From contig NZ_JAIOAP010000005.1 in the NCBI RefSeq assembly GCF_021190915.1, forward strand, positions 186,001-250,000: a stretch of 64,000 bases of DNA, in the 5' to 3' direction. Below, in pieces: positions 23,941-31,371 of this stretch. The notes beneath the pieces are model-generated. The model made no database searches, was not told the origin of the DNA, and saw nothing but the letters and a program-made list of their open reading frames with translations. A program made the position numbers and the translations under genes. Positions within the stretch are counted from its first letter, which is position 1. Each line of letters starts with the position of its first letter. Source of the DNA: Cohnella silvisoli. Lineage in GTDB: Bacteria; Bacillota; Bacilli; Paenibacillales; Paenibacillaceae.

Positions 23941-26112
23941 CTATTTCTTAGCTGTTGTCTTCTTAAAAGGCTGAACTTTCTCTTTCAATTCGCGGGACAA
24001 GCTTGCGAGATAAGCGGCAGATGCAGCAACTTGCTGCATGGCAGCATTCTGCTCCTCGGCCGCTGCGGCGATGTTGCCCGTATCGTTCGCGTTCTTGGCC
24101 GCAATCCTCAGCAAATCCTGCACCGATGCGGCCATGCTGTCCGTGCTCGCGACAATTTGCCGGATGGAATCGTACACATCGGCAGCTTGCAGCGTGACCT
24201 TCTCGATACTGCTCCCGATGCCGCCGAAAGACTGCTCCGCTTCACGGGCAAGCTCGATCCCGGCGCTAGCGGCATCCGTTCCTTCATCCATGCTAAGCGC
24301 CGCATGAGCGATGGAGCCTTGAATTTCCGAGAGCAGCCCGCTAATTTCTCCGGCTGCACGGGAGGATTGGTCAGCAAGCTTGCGAATTTCCATGGATACA
24401 ACCGAGAACCCCTTGCCCGCCTCTCCCGCCCTAGCTGCCTCGATCGCCGCGTTGAGCGCCAAGAGGCTCGTTTGCGATGCAACGGAAGTAATGAAGGCTA
24501 CAATCTCATCGATGGCATTTGAGCTCTGTTTCAACTTAAGGACATATTCGGAGGATGTTTGCACCGAATAATGGATCGTATCCATCTGCTGAATAACCTG
24601 CGTCAGTGATTGGTTGCCGCCCTCGGACGCCGCTTTCGCTTTCATAGCCAGTTCCGACATCCGCTCCGTGCCGGCATTAATTTGTTTGACTCGACTGAGA
24701 ACATCCTGGGCTGCGTCCTTGAAGCCTAGTACGATTCCCGCCTCCCGTTCCGCTCCTTCGGAGACGTTCTGAATAGAGTTGGCGATTTCCTCGGCCGCGC
24801 GCGTCGTTTCCTCCGTCCCGCTCTTCATCTGATCGGCGTGAGCCGACATTTCGTGTGAGGCGGCGGCTATGCTGTCCATCGTATCGCACAACCCGTCCAA
24901 CGTCTGGTTAAATCTATCTCCAAGCCTTTGAAGCTCGTTACCAGACCGCATCTGGGTACGTTTCGTGAAATCGCCTTCCGACATGGCGATGGCCAGACGA
25001 TCGATGTCCCGAATATTTTTCAGAATATAACGGCTATACAAATGCGCGAACAAAGCAACGATTACGCAGGAAACAATGATGATAGAGATCATAGGCTCGA
25101 AGAGCTTGAATAAAGGTCCATATAGCTCGCTTTCCGGGATGGTAAGGGCAAGCAGCCAGCCCGTATCCGGAACCGTGACATAATAGACCCGTATAGTGCG
25201 CCCTAAATTCTCATAAGTTCCCATGCCCTCGATATTCTGAATAGGCGCAGTCACATTCGCATCGAGCTCATCCACTAGCTGATCGTTGGCTGAACCACTC
25301 GGTTCGGCTGCGGAGGCCGGGCTCTCCTGAACCGTGCCGTCATCGGAACTCAAGTCCAGCTCAAGGCCGAGACCCGCCAGGTCGCCCTCCGTATCATCCG
25401 TGGCCTCCGAACCTGCTCCATCATCGGAACTCGCTGCCGCGCTCTCGCTTGGTACATTTTCGCTCATCGCGTTTTCGCTTGGCACGCTTTCGCTCGTTGC
25501 ACTCTCTCCGTCGGCGGCCTCTTCGGGCGCAGGAGATGCCAGCATCTGCCGGGCTAAGTCGGCTAGCGATTTATTCGGGTCATCGGTGAGCTTCTCCGTC
25601 ATCATCTTGGCATAATCTTTGCTGGACAGGATTAGACCGGTCTTATCGATCATGATGGCCGAGCCATTCCTCCCTACCGTAATGCTCCCGACAAGTTGCT
25701 GTATGTTATCTAGCGGGATGTCCGCTGTCGTTACGCCTATTAAAGTTGCATTTTCGTCAAAATAGGGAACCTTCACTTTGACCATCGCCGTCCCTGTCGT
25801 CTGATCCAAATACGGATCCTCGTATGAGACTTGCCCGCCCAAAGTACCATTGGCCTCCGCTACCGGGGCCAGAGTCTGCGGAGTAAGGACGGTCGAAATG
25901 AGTTTGTTCTCGATTTCATTCACGTATTGATGCGCCTGGCTTTTCAGTTTCTCCTCAATGCCGTCCGCGATCAACTGTCTGGAAAATGCATAGCTCACCC
26001 AGGTTAGAGTAATCGTGATGACGAGAACGACTGACATAAACGTTAGCAAAAATTGGTTCTGGATCGTACGAGGTCCGAGCGACCATCCCTTGAATCTGTC
26101 CTTACCGATCAC
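23941..26112 (-). CDS. Methyl-accepting chemotaxis protein with dCache sensor and acidic insert
   Basis: A 723-residue chemoreceptor. Membrane segment 1 is at about 22-45, followed by a dCache-type extracellular sensor (motifs [23 protein letters not shown] and [15 protein letters not shown]). It is interrupted by about 90 residues rich in Ser, Glu, Asp and Ala, with repeated SENxxSExxPSES-like units (about 195-290). After the sensor resumes come membrane segment 2 (about 345-367), HAMP, and the signalling domain with tip [23 protein letters not shown]. The start is GTG at 26112, seven bases after AGGAGG; the frame to 26151 has no site. The ligand is unknown; other dCache receptors bind amino acids or organic acids. 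Confidence 0.9.
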   Translation of the reverse strand: MIGKDRFKGWSLGPRTIQNQFLLTFMSVVLVITITLTWVSYAFSRQLIADGIEEKLKSQAHQYVNEIENKLISTVLTPQTLAPVAEANGTLGGQVSYEDPYLDQTTGTAMVKVKVPYFDENATLIGVTTADIPLDNIQQLVGSITVGRNGSAIMIDKTGLILSSKDYAKMMTEKLTDDPNKSLADLARQMLASPAPEEAADGESATSESVPSENAMSENVPSESAAASSDDGAGSEATDDTEGDLAGLGLELDLSSDDGTVQESPASAAEPSGSANDQLVDELDANVTAPIQNIEGMGTYENLGRTIRVYYVTVPDTGWLLALTIPESELYGPLFKLFEPMISIIIVSCVIVALFAHLYSRYILKNIRDIDRLAIAMSEGDFTKRTQMRSGNELQRLGDRFNQTLDGLCDTMDSIAAASHEMSAHADQMKSGTEETTRAAEEIANSIQNVSEGAEREAGIVLGFKDAAQDVLSRVKQINAGTERMSELAMKAKAASEGGNQSLTQVIQQMDTIHYSVQTSSEYVLKLKQSSNAIDEIVAFITSVASQTSLLALNAAIEAARAGEAGKGFSVVSMEIRKLADQSSRAAGEISGLLSEIQGSIAHAALSMDEGTDAASAGIELAREAEQSFGGIGSSIEKVTLQAADVYDSIRQIVASTDSMAASVQDLLRIAAKNANDTGNIAAAAEEQNAAMQQVAASAAYLASLSRELKEKVQPFKKTTAKK

Positions 26113-26281
26113 GGGAATTCCTCCTAAGTTAATTGCACTTAGGCATAACACTAATAGGTAATATTTAACTCAGAATCATCGATAGGAACATATTGTGTAA
26201 AATTTGTCGAAAATCAAAGGGATTCATGAAATTGTTGTCGAATTTTCCTTAGGAAAGTAACATTTACCAAGATTGGACTTG

Positions 26282-27097
26282 ATGACATTGGCGCAAAAGT
26301 TGACTAAACTGCGAATCCGCCCGGATATCCTTATCGTATCCGTGCTCCTGCTCCTTCCGATCAGCGTAGCAACTTATTGTTTTCTCCCGCAATATTATCG
26401 CTTCACGGCCCCCGGAGAAATTGTCTCCGTTCAAGAAATCGGCGTGAATGGCAGCGTGAGCTTCTGCTATGTACGCGAAGGATACACTCGAAATTTGTAT
26501 GAACGGTGGTCCCTGCGGCGAGCGATGCCGGATGCGCAATTCGTTCCAGCCGACGCTTCAGCCAAAGACGAATTTTCCAACGTTGAAGAAATCGGCGAAC
26601 AGGCTCGAAATGAAACCATTAGAAATGCGGTAAGTTCTGCGGGCGAGCAGATGGATGATCAGGTATCGGATGATGAATTAGAGCAAAGATTAGACACCCT
26701 TGTCGAAGAAACGTCCAACTATTACGGCGATTCGCTCGGGCTAATGCTTGGCATCGGCTTGGTCGAAGAGGAACAACACTTGGATTTCTCCGGGAATGGC
26801 CGGTATGTCATCTCCGGGACGGGAACGATGGAAGCAGACCATACGGTTGGCTCCGTCGGGGGGATACGGGATAAGCTTCGGACAGCGGAGAAGTTTGGGG
26901 CGGATTATTTTTTCGTACCTAAAGATAAAGAACATTTCTACTATGAAGGGCTCAGCAACGAGGAGGAAGCCGAACTGGTCGCGCAAGAACTGCATCTGAG
27001 CCTTCAAGTCGTACCGGTGGAAACCATGGAGGAAGCGCTGGATTTTCTAAGAACGTTAAACCATCTGGATGAGGAGAATACAGCGAATGAAACTTAA
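26282..27097 (+). CDS. Membrane-anchored Lon-like (S16) serine protease
   Basis: A 271-residue protein with one N-terminal membrane segment (about 17-36) and a C-terminal S16 protease domain. The nucleophile motif is GDSLGLMLGIGLV near residue 155 (compare GPSAGL in Lon), followed by ISGTGTMEADHTVGSVGGIRDK, in which the last Lys aligns with the catalytic Lys of Lon, and FGADYFFVPKD. The domain resembles YlbL/SepM proteases but the PDZ domain those have is missing; an acidic helical linker takes its place. The start is unclear: ATG 26282 or TTG 26273, both without a good ribosome binding site. It overlaps the DUF4328 gene by 11 bases. Confidence 0.75.
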   Translation: MTLAQKLTKLRIRPDILIVSVLLLLPISVATYCFLPQYYRFTAPGEIVSVQEIGVNGSVSFCYVREGYTRNLYERWSLRRAMPDAQFVPADASAKDEFSNVEEIGEQARNETIRNAVSSAGEQMDDQVSDDELEQRLDTLVEETSNYYGDSLGLMLGIGLVEEEQHLDFSGNGRYVISGTGTMEADHTVGSVGGIRDKLRTAEKFGADYFFVPKDKEHFYYEGLSNEEEAELVAQELHLSLQVVPVETMEEALDFLRTLNHLDEENTANET

Positions 27098-27683
27098 ATC
27101 GGAATTGATGTCCAATGTTCTGTCCTTATTGCTCTGGGCTTTAGTCGTGTTGTCAGCGTTAGAACTATTAAGCACGATTATCTATGCCATTGACATTGAC
27201 TTCTTCATCGAACATGCATACTCCTTGAACGGGTTTGTAAATTTAAGCTCGGTCGTTCTTTATTACATTATCCTCGTTATTTATTTAATATGGATCTACC
27301 GAATACATATGGATTTAATTGCCGTGTTCCCCAACTACCCCCGTTCGCCAGGCTCGTCGCTTGCTTGCATGATGGTGCCGTTCTACAACTTTTATGGTAT
27401 ACCCTCGACCTACAATTGGATTGGAACGCATTACTCTCGAGAGGCAATCGGCGTTGAAAAGCAGGGCCGTATCATTCGCTGGCTAGCTGCACCGTTGATT
27501 ATCTTCTTCTTCATTACAAACGTTCTTAGCAAATACATCTCTAGAATAGACGATCCAAGCACGACGGTATTGCTTGTCCACTCCGCTTTTGAGTTTACCC
27601 TTTATTGCATTTTCTTGACCCTATGCATCAACGTGTCACGCGGCTTGAAAAATATCCAAGTGAATGCTCCCACCGCCTACTGA
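27087..27683 (+). CDS. DUF4328 membrane protein, 3' end replaced by an IS element
   Basis: Encodes 198 residues with about five membrane segments (near 8-30, 48-68, 95-112, 138-156, 170-190) and the LIWIYRIHMDL and YNWIGTHY features of DUF4328 proteins. Up to CAA 27657-27659 the sequence is native; the last codons (VNAPTAY, stop) come from the right end of the IS200/IS605 element inserted at 27660. The missing tail seems to lie at 29084-29188. ATG 27087 is within the stop region of the Lon-like gene, after GAGGAG, so the two are coupled. The function of DUF4328 is unknown; a substrate-protease pair with the upstream gene is possible. Confidence 0.8.
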   Translation: MKLKSELMSNVLSLLLWALVVLSALELLSTIIYAIDIDFFIEHAYSLNGFVNLSSVVLYYIILVIYLIWIYRIHMDLIAVFPNYPRSPGSSLACMMVPFYNFYGIPSTYNWIGTHYSREAIGVEKQGRIIRWLAAPLIIFFFITNVLSKYISRIDDPSTTVLLVHSAFEFTLYCIFLTLCINVSRGLKNIQVNAPTAY

Positions 27684-27808
27684 GGCGGGGGCTTCTTGTT
27701 TCGACGATCTCTGCCTTTCCCGGGAGAAAGGTCTTACATGATCTCCACAAGCGTTCGATGCTGCTCGCATCCCGTTCGGGGCAAACCCTCCCTACGGTGT
27801 TCGGCCCA
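27660..27808 (-). ncRNA. Predicted omega RNA (reRNA) scaffold, element 1
   Basis: The 149 bases after the tnpB stop, read on the minus strand, hold several hairpins (CGAACGGGATGCGAGCAGCA region; CTTTCTCCCGGGAAAGG) and finish in the right-end stem CCGCCT-CAGT-AGGCGG followed by TGGGAGCATTCAC. In TnpB systems the guide RNA ends with the right end and then the flanking host bases. The guide here would begin TTGGATATTTTTCAAG, which is the DUF4328 gene. The 5' limit lies inside tnpB and cannot be read from sequence. Confidence 0.6.
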
Positions 27809-28897
27809 TCAAGCTGATATTTTCAAGGCGCGCTGCAAGATAATCTTGGCCGAAACAACGTCTCTGTCTTGAATAAGCCCGCATCTTTTACATTCATGAA
27901 CCCTAACTGCCAACGTTTTCGGAACGTCCGCGCCACATAGACAGGTCTGCGATGTACCGTGGGCAGGCACTTGAACGAATCGCTTTCCATGTCTTTCGGC
28001 TTTATAGGACAGGTAGGTGATAAACTTTCTCCATCCGGCATCCGAGATGCTTTTGGCCAGGCGGCGGTTGCGTACCATGTTCCTAACTTTCAACTGTTCC
28101 ACCGCGATCAGATCATGGCCCTGAACGATGCGGTACGATTGTTTATGCAGAAAGTCTTTGCGCTGCCGCGCGACTTTTTGGTGGGTTTTGGCGACCTTTC
28201 GTTTGGCCTTCTGCCGGTTGCGGGAATTTCGTTGTTTGCGGGAAAGCCGCCGCTGAGCGCGCCTCAGCCGCTTCTCCGCTTTGCGCAAATACCGCGGGTT
28301 GTCCACCTTTGTTTCATCGGACAGCGCCGCAAACGAGCTCAGCCCTACGTCAATGCCGACGGCGGATTCCACCGCTTGCATGACTTCCGTATTCGGCACT
28401 TTCACGCTGATGTTGATCATCCACCGTTCCCCATATCGTTTCACATTGATTTGCGTCACGCTCACCCGGTCGAAGGGACGGTGGACATTCATTTTGACAA
28501 CGCCGATTTTTGGGAGATAGACGGTTCCCTCTTTGGCAAATGTCTTTTGTACCGCACCGGGCTGCGGGTAGGTAAAGGAGACGTATCGGTCTGCCGACTT
28601 GTAGTGGGGGTACCCTGCTTCACCGCGGAAGAAACGCTGATAGGCATCGTCCAAACGTTGTAGGCAATCCTGCAGCACTTGCGAATGGACTTCCTTGTAG
28701 GCTGGAAATTCCTTCTTTAAGGCAGGCAAGTCGTTCTGCTGCATGGCATAAGTGATGGTTTTACCTTCTTGGTTGTAGGCGGTCTCACGTTGTTCCTTGG
28801 CCTGATTGTAAAGCTTCCGGCACAAATCCAGCGTTCGATTCATTTGTTGTTCCTGTTCGGGGGTCGGATAGAGGCGAAACTGAAAGGTTATTTGCAC
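27809..28897 (-). CDS. tnpB: TnpB RNA-guided nuclease of IS200/IS605 type, element 1
   Basis: A 362-residue TnpB. It has the N-terminal FQFRLYPTPEQEQQMNRTLDLCR helix region, an Arg/Lys-rich RNA-binding helix (RLRRAQRRLSRKQRNSRNRQ), and the RuvC triad: Asp in VGIDVGLSSF (about 183), Glu in IAVEQLKV (about 268) and Asp in QDRDVVSA (about 345). The zinc finger reads CLCG...CKRCG. All catalytic residues are present, so it could be active. TnpB proteins cut DNA next to a short TAM motif under omega RNA guidance and help keep the element in place. The start is GTG at 28895-28897. No tnpA is nearby. Confidence 0.93.
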   Translation of the reverse strand: MQITFQFRLYPTPEQEQQMNRTLDLCRKLYNQAKEQRETAYNQEGKTITYAMQQNDLPALKKEFPAYKEVHSQVLQDCLQRLDDAYQRFFRGEAGYPHYKSADRYVSFTYPQPGAVQKTFAKEGTVYLPKIGVVKMNVHRPFDRVSVTQINVKRYGERWMINISVKVPNTEVMQAVESAVGIDVGLSSFAALSDETKVDNPRYLRKAEKRLRRAQRRLSRKQRNSRNRQKAKRKVAKTHQKVARQRKDFLHKQSYRIVQGHDLIAVEQLKVRNMVRNRRLAKSISDAGWRKFITYLSYKAERHGKRFVQVPAHGTSQTCLCGADVPKTLAVRVHECKRCGLIQDRDVVSAKIILQRALKISA

Positions 28898-28917
28898 AAA
28901 GGTTCACCGCCATAATG

Positions 28918-28960
28918 GGAACGTATATTCCTATTATACTACAAAAACATCCTCCATTCC
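28918..28960 (-). promoter_or_regulatory. tnpB promoter with SOS-box-like palindrome
   Basis: On the minus strand TTGGAA and TATAAT (28933-28938) lie 18 bp apart. Directly downstream is GGAATATACGTTCC (28918-28931), one base off the GAAC-N4-GTTC core of the Bacillus LexA (DinR) box. The same arrangement is found at 63227-63275. Confidence 0.6.
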
Positions 28961-29083
28961 AACTTTAGAAAATATGATAAGCGATCGATTCTGATGTCGG
29001 ATTCAGGCAAATAGACAAATACAGTTAGGCTTTGCCTAACCGAAATTCATCCCCTCCCTACAGAGGAAGAGGACTACTCTCGG

Positions 29084-29188
29084 ATTACTATTAAAAACCC
29101 CCACGACAAAGCTTCGGATATTCCTGCCGATTGGGTCGCTGCAAACGTAATGGGTTCGGACAACTCTAGCTCTGTGAAGCAGGCTTAG
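29084..29188 (+). pseudogene. Orphan 3' end of the interrupted DUF4328 gene
   Basis: After the element's left end an open frame runs for 34 codons, ITIKNPHDKASDIPADWVAA then NVMGSDNSSSVKQA, to TAG at 29186-29188, with a terminator following. It has no start or ribosome binding site. Joining base 27659 to base 29084 restores one frame (RGLKNIQ-ITIKNPHDK), giving a 225-residue protein, so this is best read as the tail of the gene cut by the insertion. Confidence 0.7.
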
Positions 29189-29221
29189 GGGCGCAAGGGG
29201 CGCAACGATTACTACAATGCG

Positions 29222-29252
29222 AAAAGCCGGAATCCCCATGGGTCCGGCTTTT
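29222..29252. terminator. Bidirectional terminator
   Basis: AAAAGCCGGA (29222-29231) and TCCGGCTTTT (29243-29252) form a perfect 10-bp stem with A- and T-rich feet. It serves the DUF4328 gene tail on one side and the DUF6157 gene on the other. Confidence 0.93.
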
Positions 29253-29269
29253 GTTATTTGTTTTCTCTT

Positions 29270-29692
29270 CTATCGACTATTCCGCATTGCGGCTAATATT
29301 CTCAAATCCCCGCCATTCCCATTTGTAAAATCGTCATATTCCGCGGACTCCCGAGCAACGAGGGCGATTCTCCCCTCCGTATCGAAATGCAGGCCCCAGC
29401 CGTATTTCTTCGGCAGCATCGATGCCCGCAAGCAAGGCATAGGCTTCTGGAAAAAAGCCTCGCGAATTTGATCTCCCCGTGCCGAAAGCTCCTCTTCGGA
29501 AATCTCCTTGTGCTGGACATAGGTTTGATAGAGAAGCTCCTCTTGCGTATAAGTGTACGGATGGTTGAAGAGCATTTCATACTCGATGCGCGGCTTCGTT
29601 CTGCCGTTTTTCTTCTCCGGAGGAATCATTCCTCTCTCGGCAGGACAATCCCCCGCTACCGTAATGAACGAATCGTAATAATTCCATTCCAA
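29270..29692 (-). CDS. DUF6157 family protein
   Basis: A 140-residue cytoplasmic protein with the family pattern: YYDSFITVAGDCPAERGMIPP at the start, HPYTYTQEELLYQTYV in the middle and CLRASMLPKKYGWGLHFD near residues 86-103. The function of DUF6157 is not known. The start is a TTG at 29690-29692 with GGAGG eight bases upstream; no in-frame ATG is better placed. The gene stands alone between the terminator at 29222-29252 and the thrS relic. Confidence 0.8.
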   Translation of the reverse strand: MEWNYYDSFITVAGDCPAERGMIPPEKKNGRTKPRIEYEMLFNHPYTYTQEELLYQTYVQHKEISEEELSARGDQIREAFFQKPMPCLRASMLPKKYGWGLHFDTEGRIALVARESAEYDDFTNGNGGDLRILAAMRNSR

Positions 29693-29755
29693 ATCGAATC
29701 CCTCCTTGCTTCACCGCTTTGTCTCCATTATATCCGAATAACCTGACAGATACAG

Positions 29756-29914
29756 TCAGTCAATCTGGCTGTCGAGCGTAATGATCCCGATATGGCTATC
29801 CTCTTCGATTGGCCTGTTTAGATCAACGGGTTTTCCATTGATTTTGCCGGCTACCGCGTTTTTCTTTAAGCTTGGACTGATGGACTCAGCAACCTGTTCA
29901 ATCGTAGTCCCTTG
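29756..29914 (-). pseudogene. thrS: Fragment of threonyl-tRNA synthetase (TGS domain)
   Basis: The minus strand encodes [20 protein letters not shown] then [20 protein letters not shown] and [10 protein letters not shown] before a stop. This matches the N-terminal TGS domain of ThrRS very closely (about residues 17-70 of the usual protein). The first codons are missing: the frame begins directly after T-box sequence. The editing and catalytic domains are absent, so it is a remnant; an intact thrS must exist elsewhere. Confidence 0.85.
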
Positions 29915-29950
29915 ACGAGTGCGTTCAGCTCGTGGTTCCACCCTAATTCG
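29915..29950 (-). promoter_or_regulatory. Remnant of a T-box riboswitch (antiterminator part)
   Basis: On the minus strand TTAGGGTGGAACCACGAGC (29928-29946) matches the T-box core AGGGTGGNACCGCG that pairs with the acceptor end of uncharged tRNA. It is followed by the first bases of the terminator arm (CTCGTC), then thrS codons directly. The terminator and the thrS start region have thus been lost by deletion. A full stem I was not recognised upstream. Confidence 0.8.
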
Positions 29951-30219
29951 ACCCGCCGATGGAACTGTTGGAGGACAAGAACATGCATCTTTAAAGGACA
30001 TGAACTTACACTCTTAACCGAGTCCTCGAATGTTCAGTCATTTCTCATTGAAATAACAATCGGCTCCTTCAGGTTTGTTACTGAAGGCAGCCGATGGTTT
30101 TCATATTATGATTTGACTGCTTGGAACACTGCAGACAATGTAATCCTGCACATGTCTCCCGGCACCCAATATGGAGCTGCGACCCGTAAGCCTTGCCAAC
30201 CGGTCGCCCTAGGAACAAC
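29951..30219. other. Degraded intergenic region with a strong hairpin
   Basis: No gene is seen. At 30059-30095 the sequence ATCGGCTCCTTCAG-N8-CTGAAGG-C-AGCCGAT forms a 14-bp stem with one bulge. It could be a terminator of lost genes or part of the old T-box leader; the tails do not settle it. Confidence 0.5.
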
Positions 30220-31371
30220 TCACACGTTCGACGTATCGCCGAAGACGCGGCGAATCGCTTCTAGATAAGCGGTGCCGTGCACCGTGTCCGGTTCGATATA
30301 GCTGCCCTCGGTCCATTCGTTCCAGGAATTAACAGTTACGATCTGCGGAACGCCTTCGTCCGACCCGGCCAGAAACTTTTTCACCGCATTCATCGCTTCT
30401 TCAAAACTTTCCGGCGTATTTCCAGTAATAATCGGCGTAAAAGGATACCCGAGCGCATCGTAAATATCCGACTGCACCGTGCGCGGACTCGGGTCCCATC
30501 CCATCGAGACGTTGGGGAAATAGGGCACCGAAAATTCGTGCTTGAACTTGGTCCAGTCCTGTTCGGCCTGTTTGGCGACTTTGGCGTAATCAACGGTTGG
30601 AAACTCCTCCAGCGGCACGTTGTGAATCCACACGTAGGAGGTGACGCTGTCCACCCCGAGCGCTCGCGCCATCTCGTCCGGCCGCTCCAGCTTTTTCTCG
30701 CCCGGCAAGTTCTGAATTCCCCATACGACCGCGTTCACGTGCAGTTCGCCTAATCCGGCGGCCCGTACTTTTGTACGGAAGCGGTCGAGCGCGCGTTTAG
30801 TCGCATCCATCGTGCCAAAGCTTTGAATAAGACTCATTAATTCATAGAAGGAAAAGTACAAGCCGCCGTTCACACGCCAATAGGACGGTTGGCTAAAATA
30901 GTTGGCGATCACGTAATCGGTTGCCGCTTCGAACGCCTCATCGGACACAAGTCCGCTCGAGAGCACCGTATGGTTCATCCCCCGCTTGTACGGAAAAATA
31001 TTCAGCCAGTCGTGGTTCGCCCACATCAGCGCAAACTTCAGCCGCTCGCGGTTTTCGGCATGTAAATAGCCCTCTTCCAACGCGCGGTGCAAAAACGGCT
31101 GATTGTCGTACCAGTACCAGTCATATATAAAAGCGTCGATGCCGTGGTCAGCCGCTGCTGCGATTTGACGTTCAGCCGTTTCCGGCTTCGACTCGTCCAG
31201 GTAGCCCCACAAAGGTTCTTTCGGCTGCTCGTGTCCCGGGAATCGGGGTGTGGCGCGCTTCACCAGCTCCCATTCGGTCCAGCCTTTCCCGTGAGTCCGC
31301 TCATTGATCGGATCGAGATGATAATTGGGAAAATAATAAACGGCAACCTGAGGCTTAAAGCTCGTGGTCAT
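30220..31371 (-). CDS. GH99-like (WbsX-type) domain protein
   Basis: A 383-residue cytoplasmic protein with the GH99-like/WbsX pattern: VAVYYFPNYHLDP at the start, GKGWTEWELVKRA, IDAFIYDWYWYD (about 81-92), LMWANHDW, and VTVNSWNEWTEGSYIEPD near 345-362. These TIM-barrel proteins occur in glycan loci; the family includes endo-acting mannosidase relatives and proteins linked to glycosyltransferases. There is no signal peptide, so it works inside the cell. ATG 31371 has GGAGG eight bases upstream and overlaps the stop of the preceding gene by 4 bases (ATGA). It is the last gene of the sugar locus. Confidence 0.82.
   Translation of the reverse strand: MTTSFKPQVAVYYFPNYHLDPINERTHGKGWTEWELVKRATPRFPGHEQPKEPLWGYLDESKPETAERQIAAAADHGIDAFIYDWYWYDNQPFLHRALEEGYLHAENRERLKFALMWANHDWLNIFPYKRGMNHTVLSSGLVSDEAFEAATDYVIANYFSQPSYWRVNGGLYFSFYELMSLIQSFGTMDATKRALDRFRTKVRAAGLGELHVNAVVWGIQNLPGEKKLERPDEMARALGVDSVTSYVWIHNVPLEEFPTVDYAKVAKQAEQDWTKFKHEFSVPYFPNVSMGWDPSPRTVQSDIYDALGYPFTPIITGNTPESFEEAMNAVKKFLAGSDEGVPQIVTVNSWNEWTEGSYIEPDTVHGTAYLEAIRRVFGDTSNV

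Larger units (their letters stand above)
27660..29083 (-). mobile_element. IS200/IS605-type element carrying tnpB only
   Basis: About 1424 bp with tnpB on the minus strand and no tnpA. The left end at 29041-29083 forms a hairpin (CCTCT/AGAGG type) that matches in order the left end of the element at 60255-60299 and the remnant at 63157-63196. The right end reads GCCCCCGCCTCAGTAGGCGG then TGGGAGCATTCAC (minus strand), a GC hairpin usual for these elements. Boundaries were set by comparing the three copies and are good to about 3 bases. It needs a TnpA in trans to move. Confidence 0.85.

Noticed and set aside
29756..30001. 81-residue protein beginning MSFKDACSC
   Set aside because: The first 30 residues are translated T-box sequence; only the thrS part is meaningful, and it is listed as a pseudogene.
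30059..30095. Strong hairpin taken as T-box stem I
   Set aside because: It lacks recognisable specifier-loop and AG-bowl features, so it is noted only as a hairpin.
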